NCBI RefSeq assembly: GCF_002575655.3
Contig: NC_053037.3
Span: forward strand, 327,325,294-327,389,293
Direction: 5' to 3'
Source: Aegilops tauschii subsp. strangulata
Taxonomy: Eukaryota; Streptophyta; Magnoliopsida; Poales; Poaceae
Length of the DNA: 64,000 bases
Part shown: positions 46,285 through 55,977 of the stretch, piece by piece
Layout of the letters: the number at the start of each line of letters is the position of its first letter
Numbering within the stretch: the stretch's first letter is position 1
Program-made: the position numbers and the translations under genes
The notes under the pieces: model-generated
Told to the model about the DNA's origin: nothing
The model's input: the letters and a program-made list of their open reading frames with translations, nothing else
Database searches by the model: none

Positions 46285-47646
46285 GTGGCCGCAGATACTG
46301 CACCATCTCGAGAGGAACTCCCCAAGCCACCGACCTTGGGAGCCCCCGCTCGCGGTCCAACCTTAGGAGCCCGTCTGCTCCTGGCGCTCGAGCCTCAGGA
46401 GGGGTGCTGGACCGAAGAGTTCAAGGCGTACCTGGTGCGGGGGACGCTGCCAGAGAAGGAGGAGGATGCGGAGCGTGTGGCCCGGCAAGCCACGACATAC
46501 TGCATCCAAGATGGTGAGCTCTACAGAAAACGGTTGAATGATGTTTCCTTACGATACATCTCTAGGAAGCAAGGGGGCGAGCTGCTAGCTGACATACACG
46601 GCGGAGATTGCGGGCATCACTCGTCGTCGCGCCCCCTGGTTGGCAAGGCGTTCCGCAGCGGGTTCTACTAGCCCACGGCACTCAACGACGAAGCCGAGCT
46701 AGTGAAATCCTGCAAGGTCTGCCAATTCCACGCCAAGCAGATCCACCGGCCAGCTCAAGGCCTCCAGTCTATCCCACTCTCATGGCCGTTGACGGTCTGG
46801 GGGCTGGATATCCTAGGCCCGTTCCCTCGAGCGCCTGGGGGCTACCGCTACCTCTACGTCGCCATCGACAAGTTCACCAAATGGGCGGAGGTGGAGGCCG
46901 TCCGCACCATCCCAGCCGGGTCCGCAGTTAAGTTCGTCAAGGGCCTCGTGAGCCGGTTTGGGGTCCCTAACCGCATCATCACCGACAACGGTTCGCAGTT
47001 CACAAGCAATCTCTTCAAGACATATTGTGCTAACCTTGGAACGCAGATATGCTATGCCTCAGTGGCACACCCCAGGAGCAATGGCCAGGCCGAGCGCGCC
47101 AACGCGGAGGTCTTGAGGGGCCTCAAGACCAGGACCTTCAAGAAGAAGCTTGAGGCTTGCGGTAGGGGCTGGCACGACGAGCTCCAATCCGTGGTGTGGT
47201 CCATCCGCACCACCGCCATGAAGCCAACGAGCGAGACTCCGTTCTTCCTCGTCTACGGAGCTGAAGCAGTCCTCCCTCACGAGGTCAAGCATCGCTCCGC
47301 GCGGGTCCTGGCGTTCGACGAAGCGCACCAGGACGCCATGCGGGGGATGGACCTCATGCTGGGGGAAGAGCGCCGCCGCCAAGCCTCGCTCTGGGCGGCA
47401 AGGTACCAGCAGGCGCTGCGACAGTATCACTGCCGCAGCGTCCGCTCCAGGACGCTCGAGCTGGGCGATCTCGTCCTAAGGCGGGTGCTCTCCAGGGAAG
47501 GGCTGCATAAGCTCTCACCCATATGGTATGGCCCGTTTAGGATTTCCGATGTCTCCAGGCCTGGCACCGGGCGCCTGGAGATGCAGGACGGGATCCCCAT
47601 CCAGAACGCCTGGAACATCCAGCACCTCCGGAAGTTCTACCCATGA
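46285..47646 (+). pseudogene. Tat integrase with a nonsense codon
   Basis: The N-terminal part (to 46671) carries the start of the zinc region with GDCGHHSSSRPL, and is stopped by TAG at 46669 where related proteins normally have Trp, one base change away. The same frame resumes with SCKVCQFHAKQ (the CxxC half of the zinc region), then the catalytic core: D in GLDILGPFP, D in ITDNGSQFTS, and E in NGQAERANAEV about 35 residues later. The C-terminal segment has LELGDLVLRRV and ends NIQHLRKFYP-stop at 47646. Integrase would insert the element DNA. Confidence 0.92.
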
Positions 47647-48479
47647 AGCAAGGCCCAGTGCCTGTGAAGGTCTCCGCTCATGACACTCTCATGTAATAAT
47701 GAGTGGGGCTGTACATGCCTCGGAGTCTCCAGAGTGCCGCCCTCAGGCCTCGGGGGCTCCCTCCCACGTCCTAGTGGCAGCACTTAGCTCCGTGCTGGTG
47801 AGAAGACTCAACTAGGCGCCGGACGTGGCTGTTCATTTGCTTTTCGTAGTTGGCTTGCCCCTCTTTAATGGAAATTTGATTCTGGTGTTTCTCGATGGTT
47901 TGGTTCGATTCCCTTTTCTCTCTGTTTTTCCCTTGGTTCTTTGTTTTGCCCGACACTCTCCCTCGCACACCTCGCGAGGGGGCTGGACAGGTGCGCGCGT
48001 AAGCACTTCCCCTGGTCTCCACGAGGCACCCTCGTTCGAGCTCGCAACTGGTGCACCCCTTTTTAAGTCCGTGCCCCACGGGTACCGCGATGTGGTGCTC
48101 TAGGCCATGACCGGCCACGCCTGGGGCCCTGAGCAAGGTAGAATAAGGGTTTCTTGACGATTTTTTGCAGTATCTCGAGTTCGCAGCAGGGAGGTCTCAT
48201 CAGGTGCTGGGAGATGCGCGCCTCACGAGGTGGAAACTACTTCAGACGCATCGAGCTAAGTTATCCTTACATGCCTACGTAAAGCACTAATACCACAACA
48301 CAACTTAGAAGCGATAAACATAGCATAAGGCAGAAAAAACGTTACGGTTCATCATATGCCCCCGCGGGGCCCCATACTCGCTTCTTGTGATGCAAGAAGA
48401 AAAGAAAGAAAAAACAGGCAAAAGCGGCCCCTACGCCCGCGGCTACTCCGTAGAATCAGCTCCCAGCGCTTCCCCAAAT
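47647..48479 (+). other. Non-coding 3' region of the Tat element
   Basis: No supported sense gene lies here. It contains moderately GC-rich spacer with several TCGCGAGG-like words also found in the LTRs. It separates the integrase stop from the convergent antisense ORF. Confidence 0.6.
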
Positions 48480-49073
48480 TCAGTAGGAGCCCTCCTCGCG
48501 CTTCACTAGGGCGCGACGACGGGACGACCCGCCACCGTCCTCGAAGCGAGCCCGGCGACGGGGCGGTTGGTCGTAGCCGCCGCTGCTGGAGCTGTCGCCG
48601 GAGGAGGAGCAGCTGCTGCCGGACGAGCCGCGGCCATCACCGAGGGCGAGCTCGCCCTCATCCTAGTCGCGGCCATCGCCAAGGCCGAGCACTTCGTCGC
48701 CGTCGCTGTCTTCAGGGCAGCACCCAGCGCGGCGACAGTCTTCTTTGAATACCCTCAGGAAGAGGGTCGCGGCACCGTCATACTTGAAGTGGAGGGTGCA
48801 CCGCCTTCTCAGACCGCGCGCACGGGCAAACGTCTGCCAGCCGCGGACCAGGGCTACATTGCCTGCGACTGAGATCTCCACCGCGATCCACGAGGCCTTG
48901 CTGCTGCAGCCGTCCGCCTGCAGCCAGAGGCCGCCGGGACCCGTGGTCGCCAGCTCACCGGCAAGGGAGCGCGGAAGCTGGAGTCAGGTGCCGGTCGGGT
49001 TCTCCGACCACACAATGAACTCCGGCAGCACCTCCGCCGATTGGAAGCGTGGTCGGGGAGGCCTAGCAACCAT
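48480..49073 (-). pseudogene. Antisense ORF with B3-like domain in the Tat element
   Basis: On the minus strand a single frame runs from ATG 49073 (MVARPPRPRFQSAEVLPEF) to TGA at 48480, 198 codons, broken only by TGA at 48984 and TAG at 48663. The order is a short lead, LPRSLAGELATTGPGGLWL, a strand region ASWIAVEIS, then GWQTFARARGL, RRRCTLHFKYDG and ATLFLRVF. This is the layout of the plant B3 DNA-binding domain: an N-terminal LP-start strand, a central GW-x-F-x3-L, then a basic or GD turn, then F-strand. An acidic DSDGDEVLGLGDG stretch and a Ser/Gly-rich tail follow. It lies between integrase and the 3' LTR, opposite to gag-pol, and has a TATA box upstream on its own strand. Domain assignment is by pattern and not by search. 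Confidence 0.7.
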
Positions 49074-49380
49074 GGCGCACCTCCCCTCGTCGACGGGACA
49101 ACCACGCCTCAGGCGGCTTCCACTAGGCGGAGAAACGCCTCCTCGGCTGCCCGGAGCGGCACCGGACCCCAAAGAGACTCGTCCTCGCCCACGAGGAACC
49201 ACAGCGGGGGTAGCGGCGTGCTTGCGAGGGCGACCGTGCCCCCTCTTGGCGAGCCTTCCCCTTCTCCTAGGCCGAGAACCTCTTCGTTGGCACCATGGGT
49301 GTCGCTGCAAGCAGTGAAGCAAGGAAGAACAAGCAAGAGGAACGGAGGAAGAGATGGGCAACAGGGGCTCCGCCCCCTCC

Positions 49381-49388
49381 CATTTATA
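49381..49388 (-). promoter_or_regulatory. Candidate TATA box for the antisense B3-like ORF
   Basis: On the minus strand TATAAATG in the context CTTCTGC-TATAAATG-GGAGG lies about 310 bp upstream of ATG 49073. It is outside the LTR and in the correct orientation. Function is inferred. Confidence 0.5.
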
Positions 49389-49620
49389 GCAGAAGGAGGC
49401 CAACCGACGACCCCCACGATCACAGGTAATGATGGCTTTTCTGCATGCACCAGGGACTCGTCAAGTCGGGCAGTTGCCGAGGCAACGCGGGGAAGCGGAG
49501 ACGCCCACATCCTGTCAACCGCCACGCGTCAATCAAGGCCGCGGGCGGTTGGGGCCCGCGGCGCTCTGCACTTGCCCCTTGGCTTTGCTTCGAAGCCAAG
49601 TCCAAGCGCGCCTTGGGCCC

Positions 49621-49629
49621 GGGGGCTAC
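49621..49629 (+). promoter_or_regulatory. Polypurine tract of the Tat element
   Basis: GGGGGCTAC directly precedes the TG start of the 3' LTR. It is less pure than most tracts, but this form recurs before the LTR in both Tat-type elements here. Confidence 0.6.
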
Positions 49630-50529
49630 TGCCGGCGTCCTGGGAATGGGGCCCCCAGACTTGCCTGCCTACGGCCCGCGGCGTGGCTCCACTAACGGCC
49701 TAGTACAGCCCATCTTCGTTAGCAAACACTCAAGACCCTCGCAAGGGGCCGAGCCTCGTGAGGCGGACGACACAAGACCTCCTCAGGGGCAGCCTCACTA
49801 GACTAGCTCGCGAGGAGCGGAGAGATCAAGGCAAGGGGCACCTCGCGAGGTTTCCATGACGTGAGCCATGACGACCAAGGCCAGGCAGGCGCCAGCGGGC
49901 GCAGAGTACCAGTTGCCTCTTTGGTGATAAAGGGGCAGGTGCAGGCGAGGAGTCCCGAGGCATCAGCCAAAGGTTTCCATATCGGTGCAATGAGACCAAG
50001 ACCAGCAGGACGGCAGGACGGAGGTCATCGCGGAGCCCACGATGGCGTCACCACCAGAGCCTTTGTCAGGCGAAGACCACCTTTTGTCAGGATAGCTTGT
50101 ACTAGCTGTCCCCCTTCAAATTGGCCGTTGTGGGATCCCTTCCCGCCTGAACATTTGGGAAGAGGACCGGGGCCTCTATAAATAGGACTAGCCACCACCA
50201 TAGGAGACAACTGATCTTGGACCGGATCCATTCCACCAAGACCATCCTCACCAGCTCATAGAACTCAAGAGCACCTCTCCTCCCGAGGCAGTTCATCCAT
50301 TGTACTAGTTCATCCTCAGCCTACAAGGCAATCCACCACACCACAGTGGAGTAGGGTATTACACCACATCGGTGGCCCGAACCAGTATAAACTCTGGTGT
50401 CCCTTGTTCCTCGGGTTCGGCGGGCTAGGCCTTGAGATCCTTGTGCGAGTGAGCTAGAGAGGGAGATAGATCTTCGTGCGCACCCCAGTGTTCGAACCTC
50501 AAGGGTTTGCCGGAACCCGTAATCCGATA
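49630..50529 (+). repeat. 3' LTR of the Tat element
   Basis: It starts TGCCGGCGTCCTGG and ends CCGATA, where the last dinucleotide is TA instead of CA (the 5' LTR has CCGACA). It is 900 bp long, followed by the target duplicate AATCC. Confidence 0.9.
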
Positions 50530-51717
50530 AATCCAAAGTTGAAACCTTTTATTTGTGGGAACCAAAGTTGAAACATTCATAACATTACAATACAATTTCA
50601 TTATGCTGGAAAATTATGCATGCATATAACATAAACAAATCATGAAAGCTTGATAGCAAAGCCAGAAACCATTCAACTATGTTTCACTGACATGTGGGAC
50701 ATCTTGCATCCGGGTCCACCTGCCATGCACTAATATTGTGTGCACAACTATAGGGGAGCTTTCACCCCGGTCGTTGTGCCACATTAATAATGACTAGTGA
50801 GTAGTCAAATCACAGAGCCCCAGCTTTACTACTACAGTAAGTTTCTCAGACGAAGCAACCATCATTTCACTCTTCGTTGAATCCGCTCGTACTCCAATAT
50901 TTCCAGAGTAAGTTGCTCGGACGAAGCAACCATCACTTCACCTTTCCCACAGTAAGCACCTCCTTTTTAATCTAGAAACCACCACACACGAATATTGGAT
51001 GGTAGAAGCACAACATCAAGTGTATGGGACTCAATTCAAAAACCAAAACCAACCACTTAACTACTAGATGGTGAGCGTTACTAGTATCTCATCTTGCAAC
51101 GCATGCATGCGTGAGGAGTAACATGACCAAGAACGCGTTCTCGTTTGGTCCGTCGGTCAAAGGGAGGGAGTGTGAGTAAACCAACCTCAATAGACGGCAA
51201 AATCGCTAGCTCGCCGCACTTTGACAGAGACGAGGAGCGAGAAGCGATACGGTCTGGTGGATTACTAGAGCTTTTTTTAGGGGTTGATTACTTGAGCTAG
51301 GTGTCGCACAGAGGCCAAGTAATATGGTGATAGCCTGAGGTGGGCCATGTATGATGTAACTACACTGGGCTGTCGTGTTTCGGACTCTTCCGGTCTACTA
51401 CATGTGGAGAAGATTGCATTGATTTTATATCACTGAATATAAAATATTAAGAGTTCAGACACTCCACCGCGAGGTTCCCTGCCCCTTCTCGGTTGTCGGA
51501 AAGCGTTCTTCTTTGTTTTGCCGACACATGGGACATCCAGCATCCAGGTCCATGTGTCATGCAAGAAAATGAAGTAGTAGTAGGAGAGACTCACCAACGA
51601 CCACGAACGTCGGTGGAGTACGTGCACGAATCACCGAAAAAAAGGAGTACGTGCACGAAGAGAAGAGGTGCATGCACCGACGCAGGTACTCTTTGCCTCT
51701 TTCCCTAACACTCACAC

Positions 51718-51903
51718 GCAGGTACACAGTGAGATCATTTCTATACGAAGAGGCATCTCACGTGATAATTTGGCGAGTTTAGTAGTTGTTCACTTAGTGG
51801 AGGGTCGGGAACCATGCGTGAACGAATCAAATGTCGACCATGACGCGGTGGCGCGTTATTTACAAATTAAGTTATTCTATTCGATGGCACGTACGCAACA
51901 TAA
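51718..51903. repeat. Duplicated block A, right copy
   Basis: Same orientation and word order as 24060-24250. See that entry. Confidence 0.65.
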
Positions 51904-52256
51904 TTTTCTTCAATGGAACGTGAATCGTGCATGCACTCAATGACGCAGCACGAGATGGTAGCCATGGACATGGTCGACCCTTTTTGGAGACTACACTACT
52001 TTGATGTGTCCCGTCAACTTGCAGAACAAGGAGAAGCTTGCTTTACAGTAGTGCGGTTATACAGGCGATGGACGTGCAATAGTTCATTCGGTGTCAAATT
52101 GCCAAAACTATATAGTACTATAGTACCATCATCATTTTTTGACTTCCGGAAGAGGCGAAGAGCCAAGCGCAAGGTCACCTACTCACTAGTATAGTCGGCT
52201 ACTAGATCCATTCTGGTGGCACATCATTTAGAGCAAGTATTCCCTCCATTTTTTTT

Positions 52257-52493
52257 CTTTGATTCGTACTACTAGGACTCCTAAAACACGGAAATAGGAA
52301 AAATAAAGGATTCGAGTGGCATGTCCACTTGAATCCCATAGGATTAGCACCGAGTGTTTGATGCCATAGGAGAAACAGAGGAAGTGAAAGAAAAAAGTTG
52401 GAGCGGATTCTAGATTTCTAATGAATGTAGTAGTTGTACACGTGATTCCATACTAGTAAAAATTCCTATAGGATTCAATCCTATGAATCAAAC
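52257..52493. mobile_element. MITE-like element with imperfect terminal inverted repeats
   Basis: The left end TTTGATTCGTA and the right end, read in reverse complement as CGTTTGATTCATAGGATT, form an imperfect inverted repeat. The interior is AT-rich and non-coding, about 240 bp. Superfamily and target duplication are not resolved. Confidence 0.5.
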
Positions 52494-52885
52494 GACCAAT
52501 GTACTACTAAGGTCCACGGTCAAGGCAGCATACGGCAAATGCCACCTCTCACTGCGTCCGCCACTGAAGCGGCACGCTGGCCGAGGGCGCCACCCGCTGC
52601 ACGCCCGGCTGAACGAGCCTCCTCGCTGCATTCAAATGCCTACATTAAACCCGTGTGGAATCCGAGAAACCTACTCCGACCACACGTCCATTCAGGAGAG
52701 GTACATCGACTAAGCTCCTCGTTCCTCCACCATATTCTCCACTCATTCGATGGGCATCCGACGAGCAGGAAGAGCAGTTCTCAGGCATAAAAGCCGGCTG
52801 GGTGGCCCGCAGAGCCTGACGGTCACGACCGAGGTAGCTCGCCGCTCCACCTCCCTTGCCTAGCCCGGCGAAGCTAGTTGCCGCC

Positions 52886-53269
52886 CTAAGCCAGCGCATG
52901 GTTCCGGAACTGGCTGCTCCAATCCAGCTCGAGGAGGAGTGGCGAGTTGCTCCACACCAGCACGGCGGGGAGCACGGCGGCATGGATCATAGCTGCCATC
53001 GACGATGTCGCGTCGTACCACGCCTCCAGTGCTTGCTACCTCGCCATCCGCCGTCGACGCGCACGTAGCCGTGCCATGCATGCAGAGAAAGAAGCCAGTT
53101 GCGCGAATGTCGATGAGGTTAAGGCCAGCATGTTCGTGCCCGCCGCCATCATCAAGTTGAAGTAGAGCATCCTAGGCCGCTGCCGGTTGTATCCCGTGAA
53201 GGCTACCACCGAGGCGACGCTGGCGTAAACAACCGGTGTCTTGCACGATTCTTCTTCAACAAAGACCAT
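52886..53269 (-). pseudogene. Unrecognised hydrophobic ORF with one nonsense codon
   Basis: On the minus strand ATG 53269 opens a frame of 127 codons interrupted by a single TAG at about 53036 (after RRRRMAR, where a TGG Trp codon would fit). It has three hydrophobic stretches (VVYASVASVVAFTGY; LYFNLMMAAGTNMLALTSST; MAAMIHAAVLPAVLVW) separated by an Arg-rich segment. This could be a small multi-pass membrane protein relic. The region is GC-rich compared with its AT-rich surroundings, as grass exons often are. No family is recognised. Confidence 0.35.
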
Positions 53270-53557
53270 CGTCGACCCCGCATGGGCTCCACGGAAGCGG
53301 AGCTACCCCCTTCCCCTCTGGCTGAAGCATCAGTCAGGGGTTCCACTCTGATGAGCGGTAGGGAAGGGAACTGCCCTTCGCGCTAAAGCATATACCTCCG
53401 GGGCTGCTGGCAGTCCGGTGATCAGGCAGCTGTACATGAGGAAGACAAAGAGATCGGATGGCGACTATTTTGATTAGGTATATTAATTCTACTAGCACCA
53501 TTTATTTGATGTAAATGTAATGAAATCTAGCCGTGTTTGCACCAATTTGTTTACGTA

Positions 53558-53924
53558 CTCCCGCCGTTCCTATTTTATTTGTGTATAACTTTTTCTCATT
53601 TTTTCGCATTAGTCTGTGCGATGCTCTTTTATTCCCTCAGTTCCCAACCATGTCCTCGCTTCTACCGGAGTAAGTGGCTTTTCTCAACCATATTTAATGT
53701 ACGCATGCAAACACCAACCAATCCAACGCACCATGCAGAGGTCCCATCCCGCACGCATGGGAGAGAGAAATAAAGACCGAAGCGAGCGGATGCATGCAGC
53801 AACTGAAATGGCTTCGTCTCTCTCTACACAACAGAGGGGTAAAATAGTCTAAAAGAGATCCAGCTCGGGGCACCTTGGTATCCGGGTCAAGACTTATGCA
53901 CAAACAAAAAAGAAACAGAGGGAG
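53558..53924. mobile_element. Stowaway MITE, enlarged by an internal insertion
   Basis: Ends CTCCCGCCGTTCC and, in reverse complement, CTCCCTCTGTTTC match the Stowaway terminal consensus, with TA duplications at 53556-53557 and 53925-53926. At 367 bp it is longer than usual, and the middle (about 53630-53860) does not fold with the arms, suggesting extra DNA has entered it. Confidence 0.65.
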
Positions 53925-54887
53925 TACAATCTGAGCGGATAGCCAATCGATTCGCACCCCTCCGCACACCATCTTGTCTTGCGTTACTTCCTCCGTCCAG
54001 CACGCTGACAAGTGGGCCCCATGCTCATGTATGCCAATGTGGTAGTCAATTATTTTGTCAGAGTTAGCTATCATACCCTTCCACTGCCACGTAAATGAAT
54101 CCACTAAAACAAGTCTAGACTTGTTCGGTTCAACTGCCTTCCTAAGGTTTTGGAGAGGAATTCGCCGGCGCGAGGCGGTTCAATAGGTGGGCAGGCGGCA
54201 GAAAACAGGGGAAAACGTGGGAAGCATCTAGACGAGGGAGGGAAGCTTCTACATTTGCGGGGGGGCATGGCATTGGCCATTGAGCCGGCAACAGGCGGTT
54301 ATCCAGGTACACCATAAAGGATGCGAAGAGGCATCCTATATCAGCAAAGACCATTTTCCCTACTGATAGCTCATCTAACAGAACTCCCAAGTTAACTGTG
54401 TTGAGGGTGGAGTAGTCATGGGATGGGTGACTGGATGGGAAGTGGCCTCGATGTTAAATTAACTGATGGGATGGTTCACTCTAAACATTTAGTTGGCTCA
54501 AATGTATATAGTGCTCTGTTCTTTTAGATAATAACGTCGAGGTCCTTGTTTTGTAATTTTTGACATTTTTTGTTTTTTGAACACATGTTAATTGGATTAA
54601 AGAAGGTCTATCACATTACCTTTGATAATTTTTATTTTTTGAACACATGTTAATTGGCTTGAAGAAGGTCCATCGTGTTACTTTACGACATATTTCCAAA
54701 AAAAAGTGATATGACTTCTGTCAACTTATAAGTCATGTCTGTCAAAATAAGCTCTGTGTACTTGTTCTCAAATTAACCTTTAGGCCTTGCAGGAGTGCTG
54801 CAATGTGCCAGCGTCAATTGCAAAATAAGCCAGCAAGCTAGTAGTGGAGTTTCCAACATGCTCAAAGTGCACGCAACATTGAGTAGA

Positions 54888-55045
54888 ATGAAGCATGCCC
54901 AGGAAATTAATGCGTGCTTAGGGAGGCCCTTTGCTCTGAGAAGCATCGATTGTTTATTCTTTATTTCTACACCTTGTCACAGCTTTGTCTTGGTTATAGT
55001 CTGGTGAATCATTGAGATGCATAAACATGCTGAACTTATGAGCTT
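54888..55045. repeat. Duplicated block B, right copy
   Basis: Same orientation and word order as 25370-25550. Confidence 0.55.
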
Positions 55046-55091
55046 GTGAATGTTAATTTAATGTTACTGTTGACTAGCGTGTGAACCTTTA

Positions 55092-55367
55092 GAGCATGGT
55101 TAATAGTATAGCTAACTGCTGGCTATATGATGTTGCCATGTCATATATAGTCATCACTTATAGTCACTTATACAGTAAGGTTAGCTATAAGGTTTTTCAC
55201 CTTCTTTCTATCTATTTCTTCATATTTATTGCATTTGCCTAGGAGTACGCATATAGCTAGGCTCTTGCATGAGAGCGCACTCCCATCATTTTTCTATGTC
55301 TCTCTCCTCCACATAGGCAAAAGTGCCATGTAAGCGGGCTATAAACCCATTATTGTAGTACTTGCTC
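55092..55367. mobile_element. Tourist-like (PIF/Harbinger) MITE
   Basis: The ends GAGCATGGTTAATAG and, in reverse complement, GAGCAAGTACTAC are flanked by TTA duplications (55089-55091 and 55368-55370). It is 276 bp and non-coding. Confidence 0.75.
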
Positions 55368-55800
55368 TTAGAGTCTATATGTGGGCCTGTTATTTGACCC
55401 CTCATTTTGCGGCGCTAAGGCTAGTGTGGTGTCTGCATGCAGTGCGTCATCCTCTTATTTGGTGGATGCCAAGCAGGCCCTAAGCTGAAAAAGGTTACCG
55501 ATGAGGAGCCATAAACTGGAGGGCGTCTTATTTTTTCTTTCGAATGGGCAATAAGCTGGAGAGCTAGAGAGTTTCTCTAATGGGCTGCCTCTAGTATTAA
55601 GACCGTCCAGTACGAAACACGGCAGCCGGCTAGGCCGGTACAAAAGCCAATCCATCTTAAAGCCCATTTTTTGCGAGGGAAAGCCCATATTTTTTGAAGA
55701 GGGACGCTCCAAAAAAAACCTCCTTACTCCTCGGCTCCTCGCCTCCACTTAATGCAACTCGCTGGACTCTCCCCTACCATCGCCCCCCCAATTCCCCGCA

Positions 55801-55915
55801 CTCCCCTTCTTCCTCACTCGTACAGAAAACCGCCGCTCCCCTTCTCCCTCACTCGTACAGAAAACCCTAGCCCTCCTTCTTCCTCGCTCCTACAGAAAAC
55901 CCCAGCCCTCCTTCC
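55801..55915. repeat. Short tandem repeat upstream of the F-box relic
   Basis: Three units of about 35 bp share CTC(A/G)CTC(G/C)TACAGAAAACC. They lie 65-180 bp upstream of the relic's ATG, in a pyrimidine-rich leader with AAACCCTAG. Confidence 0.7.
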
Positions 55916-55977
55916 CAATTCGCACTGCCACTAGGCTCGTCTCTCGCTACTCTGCTGAAACTCATGAGCTCGACGCG

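Larger units (their letters stand above)
25599..50529 (+). mobile_element. Tat-lineage Ty3/gypsy retrotransposon, + strand, host of a nested insertion
   Basis: It is bounded by AATCC target duplications at 25594-25598 and 50530-50534. The 5' LTR is split by a Fatima-like element into 25599-25861 and 42346-42974. Then come a primer site, gag, protease, reverse transcriptase, RNase H, a second RNase H-like domain, integrase, a long 3' region with an antisense B3-like ORF, and the 3' LTR at 49630-50529. The additional RNase H-like domain between RNase H and integrase and an antisense ORF before the 3' LTR are traits of the Tat lineage. Gag is internally deleted and integrase has a stop, so this copy cannot move alone. 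Confidence 0.9.
50535..52885. other. Host-like right flank, no gene seen
   Basis: AT-rich unique DNA. It includes a 38-bp direct repeat built on GACGAAGCAACCATCA at about 50850 and 50922, duplicated block A (51718-51903) and one MITE-like element (52257-52493). No supported gene. Confidence 0.6.
53270..55977. other. Intergenic DNA with MITEs
   Basis: No supported gene. It holds a Stowaway element (53558-53924), a diverged 75-bp direct repeat near 54565-54700 (shared GAACACATGTTAATTGG), duplicated block B (about 54888-55045), a Tourist-like element (55092-55367) and a short tandem array (55801-55915). Confidence 0.65.

Noticed and set aside
49041..49801. Plus-strand frames across the 3' region and 3' LTR of the Tat element
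   Set aside because: They are antisense to the B3-like ORF or run into the LTR, are Arg/Pro/Gly-rich, and have no domain.
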